Source: DSWT01 sp034433375 (lineage in GTDB: Bacteria; Chloroflexota; Anaerolineae; B4-G1; SLSP01). Taken from it: a stretch of 36,189 bases of DNA. The position numbers were made by a program, and so were the translations under genes. The stretch covers positions 1 to 36,189 of the forward strand of contig DAOUAQ010000232.1 in NCBI GenBank assembly GCA_034433375.1. The letters are read 5' to 3'. Below are positions 23,064 to 32,135 of this stretch, one piece after another. A model generated the notes under the pieces. It was not told the DNA's origin and did no database searches. It saw nothing but the letters and a program-made list of their open reading frames with translations. The stretch's first letter is position 1, and every line of letters starts with the position of its first letter.

Positions 23064-25652
23064 ATGAACCTGACCAATTACAAAAAATACAAGCCATTCT
23101 GTAGCATGATCATGTGTCTTTTGCTGCTTGCTGCCCAACCGATCACAGAAGTTAGGGTGAATCTGCCCCTATCCCATACGAGTGTCGGCGTCCCGCAGTT
23201 CACCCGGCAAGCCCAGACTACGTACGACCGTTTGCCACTCTATTTTATTCCAGACGCTTCCAGCAGCAACTTTACAGCGTGGGGCGCTGGTGTCTCGCTT
23301 GTGTTTACCGCGCAAGGCATCGTCATGGCGATGGAGGACACCCGTCTGCAAGTAGATTTCGTAGGCGCCAGCCCATCTTGTCGCCCGGTAGGCAGTGATC
23401 TCAGTAATGTGTTTGTCAATGACTATACAGGCAATGCTCGCGCCCAATGGCGTGAGCATGTGCCAGCCTACCAACGCCTGATATACCCTGATGTGTACCC
23501 TAACACAGATTTGATCTTTAGCGGGAATAACAGCGAACTCGAGTACACTTTTGTCATTCGGCCGGGGGGGGACGTTCATAAAATACGCTTGACTTATCGT
23601 GGAAACGACTCCCTGACCCTTGATCCATCGGGAAAGATGCGCATCCAGCTTCCGAACGGAAAATCGTTATACGAAAGCGCTCCCTACGCTTATCAATGGA
23701 TAGATGGACAATTGGCGCCTGTCCAGACCATGTTCCAACTTTACGCTGACAACACATACGGGTTCGCCGTGAGCGGCGCAGTGCGTGCGGATCTGCCACT
23801 GGTCATTGATCCGGTCGTGGGGTTTTCCACATACCTCGGCGGCAGCCAAAAAGACGGGGGATGGTCTATGGCTCTTGACGAGAAAAAAAATATCTATGTG
23901 ACCGGGATTTCCTCGTCCAATCACTTTATCAACTCCAACACATACAGTCCGGCGAATACTTTTCAAAACGTGTTTGCGGCCAAAATAAACGCAGCAGGAA
24001 ATGCGCTGGTCTATGTGACCTATTTATCAGGCAGTGAAGACGAGGAAGGTAACCGCATCACGGTAGACACAACCGGCAACGCTTACCTCACCGGCGCAAC
24101 CTGGTCACCTGACTTTCCCACTACTCCCGGTGTATTTCAGGGCGGCTTTGGCGGGCGCGAGGACGCCTGGGTTGCCAAGCTGGACCCAACCGGCCGGCTG
24201 GTTTTTTCGACCTATTTGGGAGGGGGTGATGCCGACGAAGCTTATGATGTCGCTGTAGACAGCACTGGTTACGTTTACGTCATTGGCGAGACCTACTCAA
24301 CTAACTTTCCAGTATTCAACGCTATGCAGTCCAATAATCATGGCTCTGAGGACATTTTCATAACCAAACTGACGCCAGATGGCAGCAGGCTAGTCTTTTC
24401 AACCTACATCGGCGACGTCAACCACGACGAAGGAGTCGGAATTGCCCTGGACGACGCCAACAACATTTACGCTACCGGGGATAGTTGGTGGCCCGGCTTT
24501 CGGACCACTACCGGCAGTTCTCAGCCTGTTTTTGGCGGGGGCGAACGAGATGCGTTTGTACTCAAGCTGAGCGCAGATGGTCGTACGCTTATCTATTCCA
24601 CTTTCCTAGGAGGAGATGGGGACGACGAGGGGTATGGTATTGTCGTAGACAAGACTGGAAACGCTTATGTCGCAGGCTATACCAGCTCCAGGACTTTTCC
24701 TGTCGTCAACCCTTTCCAGACAAGCTATGGGGGCGGCCGATTGGATGCATTTGTGACCAAGTTAAATCCTTCTGGAACAGCCTGGGTCTACTCGACCTAC
24801 CTGGGCGGAGATAGCGAAGACTATGCTACCGGGTTGGCCGTCAATTCAAAAGGAGAGGTATTCATAACCGGGGGCACGGGATCCACCAACTTTCCTGTTA
24901 CTGCCGATGCCTGGCAGCCGCATTTCAACGGCGGGTGGCTGGACGGATTTATCACTGGTTTCAGCGCTACAGGCAGCAGCCTGGTGTACTCAACTTTCTT
25001 GGGTGGATCAGCCGATGATAAGGGGGGAGGAATTGCAGTAGATAATTCAGACAATGTATTTGTATCAGGCAGTTCCCTATCAAGCAATTTCCCATTGGTG
25101 GCGCCGCTTCAACCAGTCAACGCGGGTGGTTCTGATGCTTTGATCGTCCGGCTGGATTTTGCCACACCTACTCCTACCCCTACGCCGATACCGACGCCTA
25201 CCCCCTTTGCTTCGACGGAAGTCGGCGCCGAAGGTGCGCTCCTCTGGATTAGCTATCCCGGACACATCACGATGCTCAAAATTCCAGGGGATGCCGTCGC
25301 GCCACACAGCACCATCACCTTGACATACGCGCAGCCACCCTACACACAAAGCGAATTACAGGGCATCAATCATTTCTTCTCGATCAGCGGCAGCACACAG
25401 GATGGAATGTCGCCCACATTGTTTACACAGTTCACCCGCCCCACACAAATCATTTTGGGTTACGACAAACAGATACCGATCATCTCCAACACGCTCGCCC
25501 TCTACCGGCTATCCGCCAGCGGATGGACCACGGAGAACATCACGAAGGTTACACAGGGGCCAGATTACCTCATCGCCGACATCCAGTGGCTCGGTGTCTA
25601 CGGCCTACTCGGCGAAACGAATCGCGTCTATTTGCCGATTATTATGCGGTAA
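23064..25652 (+). CDS. Secreted SBBP-repeat beta-propeller-like protein with YLP C-terminus
   Basis: An 862-residue exported protein. An N-terminal hydrophobic stretch (residues 14-25) acts as a signal peptide. Residues about 40-250 resemble the DUF7948 domain often found before SBBP repeats (YDRLPLYFIPDAS, YPDVYPNTDLIF, APYAYQWIDGQ, LVIDPVV). Seven SBBP repeats of about 56-65 residues follow between about 253 and 695, each with a core like YSTYLGGxxDDxxxGIAVD and a later NxYVTGxTxSxxFP; such repeats are predicted to form a propeller. A TPTPTP linker (about 702-715) leads to a C-terminal domain ending NRVYLPIIMR. GAGGAG lies ten bases before the ATG. It follows glycosyltransferase D by 115 bases and converges on the CotH operon. 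It could be a surface-layer or adhesion protein and perhaps a glycosylation target; this is inference. Confidence 0.85.
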   Translation: MNLTNYKKYKPFCSMIMCLLLLAAQPITEVRVNLPLSHTSVGVPQFTRQAQTTYDRLPLYFIPDASSSNFTAWGAGVSLVFTAQGIVMAMEDTRLQVDFVGASPSCRPVGSDLSNVFVNDYTGNARAQWREHVPAYQRLIYPDVYPNTDLIFSGNNSELEYTFVIRPGGDVHKIRLTYRGNDSLTLDPSGKMRIQLPNGKSLYESAPYAYQWIDGQLAPVQTMFQLYADNTYGFAVSGAVRADLPLVIDPVVGFSTYLGGSQKDGGWSMALDEKKNIYVTGISSSNHFINSNTYSPANTFQNVFAAKINAAGNALVYVTYLSGSEDEEGNRITVDTTGNAYLTGATWSPDFPTTPGVFQGGFGGREDAWVAKLDPTGRLVFSTYLGGGDADEAYDVAVDSTGYVYVIGETYSTNFPVFNAMQSNNHGSEDIFITKLTPDGSRLVFSTYIGDVNHDEGVGIALDDANNIYATGDSWWPGFRTTTGSSQPVFGGGERDAFVLKLSADGRTLIYSTFLGGDGDDEGYGIVVDKTGNAYVAGYTSSRTFPVVNPFQTSYGGGRLDAFVTKLNPSGTAWVYSTYLGGDSEDYATGLAVNSKGEVFITGGTGSTNFPVTADAWQPHFNGGWLDGFITGFSATGSSLVYSTFLGGSADDKGGGIAVDNSDNVFVSGSSLSSNFPLVAPLQPVNAGGSDALIVRLDFATPTPTPTPIPTPTPFASTEVGAEGALLWISYPGHITMLKIPGDAVAPHSTITLTYAQPPYTQSELQGINHFFSISGSTQDGMSPTLFTQFTRPTQIILGYDKQIPIISNTLALYRLSASGWTTENITKVTQGPDYLIADIQWLGVYGLLGETNRVYLPIIMR

Positions 25653-25667
25653 TAACCTTATCGTGTA

Positions 25668-25684
25668 TAGACCTGTCAGGTCTA
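25668..25684. terminator. Palindrome between convergent genes
   Basis: TAGACCTGTCAGGTCTA is a perfect palindrome around a central T (seven-base-pair stem with a three-base loop as RNA). It fills the short gap between the convergent SBBP and CotH genes, and includes the stop codon of the CotH gene (25684-25682). It could act as a bidirectional terminator, or be a dispersed repeat that supplied the stop. Confidence 0.5.
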
Positions 25685-28144
25685 GCGAGTCAACAACGAA
25701 AACCGCTGTTGGTAATTGCGCATCGCGGGCGTGACGATATTCGGCGAATCCGCGCGCACTTCGTCGCCCGATTGGGGCGCCGGCGGATCGGCGATCCAGT
25801 CCGCCAGGGCGTCGTTGCTCCCAGTTCCCGTGAAGAGCGCCCCATCGTCGGCGCCGAGTTTGCGGAACGGGCGGTCGAACGTCACGCCATCCACCAGGAT
25901 ACCAAACGTGTAGGGCGTGACGGCATAGCCTTCGGCCACGAAATCTATGCCGAAGTCATCGTCGAAGGCGGAGGCGGGGCCGGGCGCTAACAACGCGAGG
26001 TTGTCATCGCCGGTTCCCAGGCCGAAACCCGGATCTGTTGTTACGTCGAGCGCGCCGTTGCCCGCGTAAAACAACAGCCGTCTGTCACGCAGGTCAAGAT
26101 CGTCGCTGGGGAAATAGTGCGCGTTGCGCTCGGTCTCCGTCGCCAAAATGACGATGATCGTGTTGCGCGGCACAGCCGCCAGCGCGTCAAGCGGCGGGAA
26201 GATGAGCGAACCTTCAGCGGTCCCAATCTTCGTGTTGTTGTCGGTGAGCCGCCAGCCGCGCAAATCCACGCCATCGCGTTGGACGAGCAGTTCGATCCAA
26301 TCGCCTTCGATGGGCCGGTTGCCGACGCCGGCATAGGATGTGCCGTTGTCGTTGATCCAGAATTCGTTGATGACCACGTCATCGGGATGTAGCGCCGTGT
26401 CGCCATCCGGACGTGGCGCAAAACGAGCGACGAGGTGACGCGCTCCATCCACGGTCAAGGCAACATCCGGTGAAGACGTCGCCCCGTCGGGCCTGAACGC
26501 CCATCCCGCAAAAACGAAACCGCGCGCCGGCAGCGCCGTGAATTGCACCGGCGCGCCGGAAAGAATGTGACCTTCCCATATTCCGCTGACCGGCAGCCGC
26601 GAACCTTCGATGTACACATACCCGGCTTCCGGCAGTTGCGCCTCCAGGCTCACCGTGACGACTTCGCCAACGGGCCATGTGGCAGCAAGATGCGCCAAAA
26701 GCCACGCCGGCCGGTTGACGGTGAAATCGGCAAGGAAAGCGTCCACGTTGTCTTCCCACAAAAACGGCGCAGGCCAGCGCGCCGCCTCATAGCGGATGTC
26801 GTCACGCAGCGTCGCAGCCAGCGCCTGCGCCCGGCTCTGCAACGCCGGCGCGGCGAGGGTGGTGTTGAGCAGCGTCGTCAACCGCCGGGCAAAGCGCGCG
26901 CGATAGTCTGGATTTTTGAGGAGCGCGCGCAGCAGAATCGTGAAATCCGCGCCCGTTTCCTGGAACAGCGGCGCGTCAGCCCGCGAGGCAAAGGATTGAC
27001 TCCCCCCCGCGTAGAGGAAAAACCACGGCCCACCCTGTGGGTGCGCGGCGTACATCTCGGAGGCCGGGAAACCAAAGTAAAGCTGCAACGCCGCCCAATC
27101 CGTCAAGCTGTCCAGGTCAACCTGCGCGGCAATGTAGGCGAAATTGTCGGGATCGGCCAGGTTGTGCGCGGCAACCCAATCTATCAGCGCATCCCATCCT
27201 GCATCGTCGCCTTCGCGCTGCCGCCCATTTTGCACAAGATCAGCGCCAGTGATGCCCAGGTTCGTCGCCAGGAAAAAGCGGTCAATCCGCTCACTCAGGC
27301 GATAAAGGCCCCGACTTTCTCCGTTCAAGAAGAGGTGCGCAAAACGTCCCTGCGCCGCCGGCAACCCCATATCGGTCGCCACATCCACCACCAGTTGATC
27401 GCGGAAGAATGTCCAACGTCTGGCGTGGTCGCCGGTTTGCAACAACAGTCGCTCGTAGGTTTGCGCGCTGTCGGGCTGTTGAGGGTGCGCGAGGAAAAGC
27501 GGATATTCCAGGCGCGCAGCATCATACTCGCTGCGAAAATATAGCCGCAGCGATTGCTTTGTCGCGTCGGCCGGCTCCGCGCCGTGGATGCGCAGACCAG
27601 CCGATAGCGCAAAACCCGGCGTTCCGTCGGGTGGGATGTAAGCCACGTGTACCGGACGTTCCCAAGCGTCTCCGCGTCCCCACGTGTTAGCGAAGATGCC
27701 CTTTTCGGCGTCCCATAAATCGGCAGGGGCGACGATGAGGGAAACGATGGGGAGATTGCTCTGCACGCCCATAATGTACGTTGCGCTCACGACAGGGCCG
27801 GGGATGCCGTCCACAACTTCGATGGCGCGGATGACGACCACGCGCGGCGACGCCGCATCAAGGCGCAAGGGACGTTCGTATAACAGGCCGACCTGCGGCG
27901 TGGGCAGCGTTCCGTCGGTTGTGTAGATAATCTGCCCGCGCGGATGCGTCGCGCGCAGCGTCACGCGGATGCTGCGCCGGTACATGCCCGGCGACGGCGC
28001 AAAAGCCGGCGCGTTGACCGCCGACACAGCAAAAAGATTGTCCGTCAGATGCCCGGCCAACGACTCGCTCAACACGAGCAACGCCACCGCTGCCGCCAAC
28101 AGCGCGCCCACGGGCAACCAGCGTCGAACATGTGCGCTCATCAT
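25682..28144 (-). CDS. CotH-family protein with CHB_HEX_C-like and lamin-tail domains
   Basis: An 820-residue exported protein. A signal peptide or anchor covers residues 8-30. Residues about 47-115 (PSPGMYRRSIRVTL, GQIIYTTDGTLPT) match the CHB_HEX_C_1 fold often fused to CotH. Residues about 125-470 match CotH (LPIVSLIV, LRIHGAEPADATKQSLRLYF, YERLLLQTGDHARRWTFFRDQL, AHLFLNGESRGLYRLSERID). An InlB-type segment (FTALPARGFVFAGWAF) follows, then a lamin-tail-like domain with DVVINEFWINDNG and WIELLVQRDGVDLRGWRL. CotH kinases usually have a WDxD metal site after the Asn-containing loop; I do not see one here, so this copy may be inactive. The ATG follows AGGAG and lies four bases after the lipoprotein stop, so it is the last gene of the operon. 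The stop lies in a palindrome. Confidence 0.85.
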   Translation of the reverse strand: MMSAHVRRWLPVGALLAAAVALLVLSESLAGHLTDNLFAVSAVNAPAFAPSPGMYRRSIRVTLRATHPRGQIIYTTDGTLPTPQVGLLYERPLRLDAASPRVVVIRAIEVVDGIPGPVVSATYIMGVQSNLPIVSLIVAPADLWDAEKGIFANTWGRGDAWERPVHVAYIPPDGTPGFALSAGLRIHGAEPADATKQSLRLYFRSEYDAARLEYPLFLAHPQQPDSAQTYERLLLQTGDHARRWTFFRDQLVVDVATDMGLPAAQGRFAHLFLNGESRGLYRLSERIDRFFLATNLGITGADLVQNGRQREGDDAGWDALIDWVAAHNLADPDNFAYIAAQVDLDSLTDWAALQLYFGFPASEMYAAHPQGGPWFFLYAGGSQSFASRADAPLFQETGADFTILLRALLKNPDYRARFARRLTTLLNTTLAAPALQSRAQALAATLRDDIRYEAARWPAPFLWEDNVDAFLADFTVNRPAWLLAHLAATWPVGEVVTVSLEAQLPEAGYVYIEGSRLPVSGIWEGHILSGAPVQFTALPARGFVFAGWAFRPDGATSSPDVALTVDGARHLVARFAPRPDGDTALHPDDVVINEFWINDNGTSYAGVGNRPIEGDWIELLVQRDGVDLRGWRLTDNNTKIGTAEGSLIFPPLDALAAVPRNTIIVILATETERNAHYFPSDDLDLRDRRLLFYAGNGALDVTTDPGFGLGTGDDNLALLAPGPASAFDDDFGIDFVAEGYAVTPYTFGILVDGVTFDRPFRKLGADDGALFTGTGSNDALADWIADPPAPQSGDEVRADSPNIVTPAMRNYQQRFSLLTR

Positions 28145-28148
28145 ACTC

Positions 28149-29525
28149 CTACCGCACTTTCACTACGCGAAGCTCGATGTGTTCATCGGGCACAGTGACA
28201 CCCAAAGCATCCGTCACAACCAGCCGCACATTCGTCTCAGGGTCGTACATCCCCACGAAAAGGGTGTAATCGCCGCGCGGTGTGTGGTTATCCACCTTCA
28301 AAACGTGCGCATCGCGGATGTATTGGCCTGGCTTCCACTGTGATGTCGGATACGTCCAGTTCACCGGCGCGCTGTCATCCTGCGAGGCCACAGCGCCGTT
28401 GGCATCCAACAAATGGATAAAGACTTTGTAATCGCCGGAGACGGCAGTACGCGCGTGCCAGTACAACGTCACCTGTAAATGATCGCCCGGCGATACTCGT
28501 TCCACCGCCTCGTAGCCGATCAGCGCCACGGCATCGCCAAGGTACCACGTACCTGCGATTTCCGGCGCCGGCGGCGCGTTCGTCACCGCCGGCGGATAGT
28601 GAAGCGTTGCCAGCGCCAGATTTTCGGCGCCGACCGGCGCGCCGTTACGGCGATAGAGGGTCAACGCCAGGATGTAATCGCCATAGGGAAGATCGCCGGG
28701 GACGGCCAATGTGTGCTGCGAGAGCACATCGTCCCCATCGCGGAACAGGTCGGGCGGAAGGCCGTCGTCCATGCTCTGCTCCATACCCGCATACCCACGC
28801 CCACTCTCCACGTCGAGCAAGCGCAGCGCGAGCCGTTGCGCGTCGGGCAACGCGAAAAGGTCCCCACCCCAGAACAACGTCACGTACAGCGGCACGCCCG
28901 GCGTCAACCGCTGCCGGTTGACGCGCACGGCGCGCAGTTCAAAGCCTGTTCCACCGAGAGATTGCTGCACGGGTTGCCACACGCCGTGATCGAAAGGCGA
29001 AGGGGTATAGCCATAAATGCGGAGCGGCGTCAAGGAACTGCCAGAAAACGGTAAGGTGTCGAGAAAACGGTAATGCGCCTGAAACCACGGCTGCGCCTGC
29101 GCGCCATCCCATGCCACGCCAGACCAGGCGACGACGTAATCGGGTTCAGCGCGCAACGTTGCCAAAAGCGCCGCCGTATCGCTGTCCTCCGGCAAGGCAA
29201 TGGCGGAATGGTCGCCCAGGCGCCGCGCCAGCATTTCCGGCGCCGCCACCCGCTCCGACGGCAGTGCGCGCGCCTCCAACCATGCCGCAAGCGCAGCGCG
29301 TTGAACATCAGACTGTGTTTTGCAGCCAACAAGGAGCCATAGTAAAACGCAAAACGTAAAACGTAATCCGTAATTCGTAATTCGTAATTCGTAATTCGTA
29401 ATTCGTAATCCTTGATTCGTGATTCGTAATCCGTAATCCGTAATTCGTGATTCGTAATTCGTAACTCGTAATCCGTGATTCGTAACTCGTAATCCGTGAT
29501 TCGTGATTCGTGATTCATGATTCAT
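28149..29525 (-). CDS. Lipoprotein with two beta-sandwich modules and a repeat-encoded N-terminus
   Basis: A 458-residue protein. Residues 1-58 are encoded by about 27 heptads and read as NHESRIT/NYGLRIT repeats that merge into a hydrophobic FTFCVLLWLLVGC. The LVGC is a convincing lipobox with Cys68, so it is likely exported and lipidated, despite the very long polar lead. The rest has a region with YVVAWSGVAWDG, then two copies of a beta-sandwich module, near residues 190-300 and 330-455 (LYVTLFWGGDLF and LQVTLYWHARTAV, IHLLDANGAVASQDD, WKPGQYIRDAHVLKV, GDYTLFVGMYD). The same module ends the glycosyltransferases of this window. The ATG at 29525 is 16 bases after the CotH/beta-helix stop. The true start is uncertain because it is buried in the array. 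Confidence 0.75.
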   Translation of the reverse strand: MNHESRITNHGLRVTNHGLRVTNYESRITDYGLRITNQGLRITNYELRITNYGLRFTFCVLLWLLVGCKTQSDVQRAALAAWLEARALPSERVAAPEMLARRLGDHSAIALPEDSDTAALLATLRAEPDYVVAWSGVAWDGAQAQPWFQAHYRFLDTLPFSGSSLTPLRIYGYTPSPFDHGVWQPVQQSLGGTGFELRAVRVNRQRLTPGVPLYVTLFWGGDLFALPDAQRLALRLLDVESGRGYAGMEQSMDDGLPPDLFRDGDDVLSQHTLAVPGDLPYGDYILALTLYRRNGAPVGAENLALATLHYPPAVTNAPPAPEIAGTWYLGDAVALIGYEAVERVSPGDHLQVTLYWHARTAVSGDYKVFIHLLDANGAVASQDDSAPVNWTYPTSQWKPGQYIRDAHVLKVDNHTPRGDYTLFVGMYDPETNVRLVVTDALGVTVPDEHIELRVVKVR

Positions 29526-29530
29526 GATTC
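29341..29530. repeat. About 27-unit heptad array forming the start of the lipoprotein gene
   Basis: On the plus strand, AAACGTA units followed by TAATTCG/ATTCGTG/TAATCCG units for about 190 bases. On the minus strand it is open in the gene frame. Two ATGs seven bases apart (29525 and 29518) belong to different frames, which shows how the array shifts frame by one base per unit. Confidence 0.95.
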
Positions 29531-29540
29531 GCCACTCGCC

Positions 29541-32135
29541 CTACTTTTGCCATTTCTCGTACAGGGCATCCACGTTTACGTCAATGCCCCAGATACGCGC
29601 GCCATCCAGATCAATCCAACTGCCGGTTTGCACTAAAGTCTGTTGTTCGGCCGGCACATCAATAAAGGTAACGCGCTCCGCCGTGATGGACGCCGGGCCG
29701 TAGGACGGTTTCTTGATATAGGCGGCCAACCCTGCAATACGCGATGATTTGATCGTCGCATCGGAGATATGCACGCGCGCGAGGTCTTTGCTTGCCACGC
29801 CAAAGTCGGCGTTCTCGATGTAGATCCGTTCGCCGGTCAAACGGCTGATTTCGCCTACCGACAGCCCCTTATCGCCCAAGTTGATAAATCGCACGTCACG
29901 CACCTGAACATCGGAACCGCTGACATCAATGCCGTCAGCGCCAATGTCGTGAAAAACACACCGCTCGAAAAATCCCTGCCCAAAGTCAGCGTCAAAGGCA
30001 TCTGAGCGCGTTCCGGCAAACTCAGAATCCACAAACTCGAAGCGCGCGCGAATGACGTTCAAGCCATCTTCAGCCTGCGTGCGCAGGATGCGGCTGTTTT
30101 CAAGGCGAATGGAGCTGCGAAAGAACGTGACCCCGCCAAGCATCACCCAACCCTGCTGATCAATCGCATCGGTATCCTGAACGGTGACATAACGCCACAG
30201 CGACATCTGCCCGACATTCAGGACAACGATCCCGCGCCACTTATCGCCTTGCGGACGCAGCACAATCGGCGCATTGGCCGTCCCCTCGAAGATCAACGGG
30301 CCGGTTGCCAGCAGGAAGTTTTCCGCGCCAAAGGCGAGCGTTGTCCCCGGCGCGAGCCGCAAACCGTAGCCCTCCGGCAGCAGCAAGGCGCCGCGCACGT
30401 CCCATTCGCCGGGCGGGATGGTCAACATCTGCGCGTCGGCGGTCTCGCGCAGATATGGATGCTGCGCCAATGCTTCCGCCAGCGTCGGCTGTGTGGGACG
30501 CGCCGTGGCAGTCAGCGGCGCAGGATAGGCCAACAGGATCGGCTGCGTGAGGGTTTGCGTCAATCCCCAAACCCGGGTGGCCAGCGTTGCCTCAGCGTCG
30601 GTGATGACGCCAGAGAGCGAGAAGGTCACATACGGCAGCGTGGATGCATCCTCAGACAGCGCCGCCAGCACCGGCGGCGCGACAGACGCCAGGCCCGTTA
30701 TCGTGTGCGCTGCGCCGAGAGGCAGCAGCCTGTCACCGACGTTGATCCCCACTAGCTCAACCGGCACATCCATCAAATTGCCGACCACAAGCGCCGCTTC
30801 CCCGGCTTCAGGGACATAAGCATAGACCATCTGCGCCGGCAGCAACCGCTGGCGGTTCAAATCTTGACGGTGGCGCAGCCAATCCCACGGCGGCGTCAAC
30901 ACGTCCGCGTCAAATTCCGGCGTCAACGCCGCCGCATACATCGCAAACTGCGCGCCCAACTCGGCTTCCAGCATCTCTATATATCCCGGCTGGCTCATCC
31001 GCCACAGTTCCCGCGCGTAAGCAGCTTGCAAGCGCGAATCGTTGTAGAAAGCCGACGCCGGCAAGCCCACCTGGGTAAAGTCCAGTTCGGGCGAGAACGG
31101 ATCAGAATCGAAGGAAATTGGCTCAAGACGCGCAGTCACGGGGTTGTAAGCGTAGCGCAGATTGTGCCAGATCAAGCCGTGCGGCGCGCTCCACAGGTCG
31201 GATAGGGCCAGGAACTTCCCCATCGCCTCCATGTCGAAGACCTCCGGCGTGGTCAGACTCCCGTCCCACAGTCCCCGCAGCAAGCCGATAGCGGCGTCTC
31301 GCTGCGCCCGCAAAGCCGGTGAAGCATTGACCCGTCCCGCGTCGAATTCGTCCACGATGTAAAAACGTTCGATGCCCGGCGGGATCACCTGATCGTCGTA
31401 GAAAGCGCGCGCGCGCCAGATTAAATCTTCAGCATAACGCACAATCACCCCTTCGCGGCGCTGCTGCGATTCCAACAACTCCTTCGCAAACCCTTCTTCC
31501 AATGCGTAAATGCCCTTGTCCTCGCCATTCAGCACAACGCGGATAAAGGTGTATCCCACGCTCAGTCCGTCTTCGAGACGCATGGCCTGGTGAAACAGCC
31601 ATTCGTTCAGATACGTGCGCATCGAAGGATCGTGAATCGAGAAAACCCGCATCCCATCGAGATAGCTGTCGCCGCGCAACTCCACGCGAAACGACCATTT
31701 GTCGGTGACCAGATGATCGGCCCAGTCGCCTTTGAGACGCACTCTGGCAGACAGCGTTTCGCCGCGCCAGCGCAGTGTCGCCGGCACAAAGTCGGCATCT
31801 TCCGCCAGCAAGACCCATAATTTTAACGCCTCCTGGCGCTTGGCCTCAATCTGCGCGAAATCGTTGGGAGCGATGTCCATGTAGAGCGTTTCCAGCGCAT
31901 CGCCGAGTTCCGGCGCGGTGGGTGTGGGCGTAGGGTGCGGGGTGGACGTCGGAACGAGCGGCGCCGGCGTTTGGGGCGCGACCGTCGTCTGGGGCGGCGA
32001 AGAGGAGGACGTGAGCAGCGGCAGGGCGACCCAAGCCGTCACGATCCCCGCGACAAACGCGAGCAGCAGCAGCGTCAGCAATACCGGCGGGCGCAAGCCC
32101 GCGCGCCGGACGTTATCCCGATGATTCATCTTCAC
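29541..32135 (-). CDS. CotH-family kinase-like protein fused to a right-handed beta-helix
   Basis: An 864-residue membrane-anchored or exported protein. A single helix at residues 17-40 is followed by a Ser/Thr/Pro-rich linker (41-75). The CotH region runs from about 82 to 450: LYMDIAPNDFAQIEAKR, VRLKGDWADH, KWSFRVEL, VVLNGEDKGIYALEEGF, PHGLIWHNLRYAYNP and PISFDSDPF (340-347). The His, Asn and DxD pattern matches the CotH atypical kinase metal and catalytic sites, so this copy could be active. The last 290 residues read as a right-handed beta-helix (APIVLRPQGDKWRGI, FVDSEFAGTRSDAFDADFG, DVSGSDVQVRDVRF). The GTG start overlaps the VTC stop by four bases; an ATG at 32129 is an alternative. It may phosphorylate a surface protein, but its target is unknown. 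Confidence 0.85.
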   Translation of the reverse strand: MKMNHRDNVRRAGLRPPVLLTLLLLAFVAGIVTAWVALPLLTSSSSPPQTTVAPQTPAPLVPTSTPHPTPTPTAPELGDALETLYMDIAPNDFAQIEAKRQEALKLWVLLAEDADFVPATLRWRGETLSARVRLKGDWADHLVTDKWSFRVELRGDSYLDGMRVFSIHDPSMRTYLNEWLFHQAMRLEDGLSVGYTFIRVVLNGEDKGIYALEEGFAKELLESQQRREGVIVRYAEDLIWRARAFYDDQVIPPGIERFYIVDEFDAGRVNASPALRAQRDAAIGLLRGLWDGSLTTPEVFDMEAMGKFLALSDLWSAPHGLIWHNLRYAYNPVTARLEPISFDSDPFSPELDFTQVGLPASAFYNDSRLQAAYARELWRMSQPGYIEMLEAELGAQFAMYAAALTPEFDADVLTPPWDWLRHRQDLNRQRLLPAQMVYAYVPEAGEAALVVGNLMDVPVELVGINVGDRLLPLGAAHTITGLASVAPPVLAALSEDASTLPYVTFSLSGVITDAEATLATRVWGLTQTLTQPILLAYPAPLTATARPTQPTLAEALAQHPYLRETADAQMLTIPPGEWDVRGALLLPEGYGLRLAPGTTLAFGAENFLLATGPLIFEGTANAPIVLRPQGDKWRGIVVLNVGQMSLWRYVTVQDTDAIDQQGWVMLGGVTFFRSSIRLENSRILRTQAEDGLNVIRARFEFVDSEFAGTRSDAFDADFGQGFFERCVFHDIGADGIDVSGSDVQVRDVRFINLGDKGLSVGEISRLTGERIYIENADFGVASKDLARVHISDATIKSSRIAGLAAYIKKPSYGPASITAERVTFIDVPAEQQTLVQTGSWIDLDGARIWGIDVNVDALYEKWQK

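Noticed and set aside
29030..29518. Second reading frame starting in the lipoprotein array
   Set aside because: It owes its start to a second ATG one unit away; beyond the array it has no lipobox or recognised domain and runs over the true gene in another frame.
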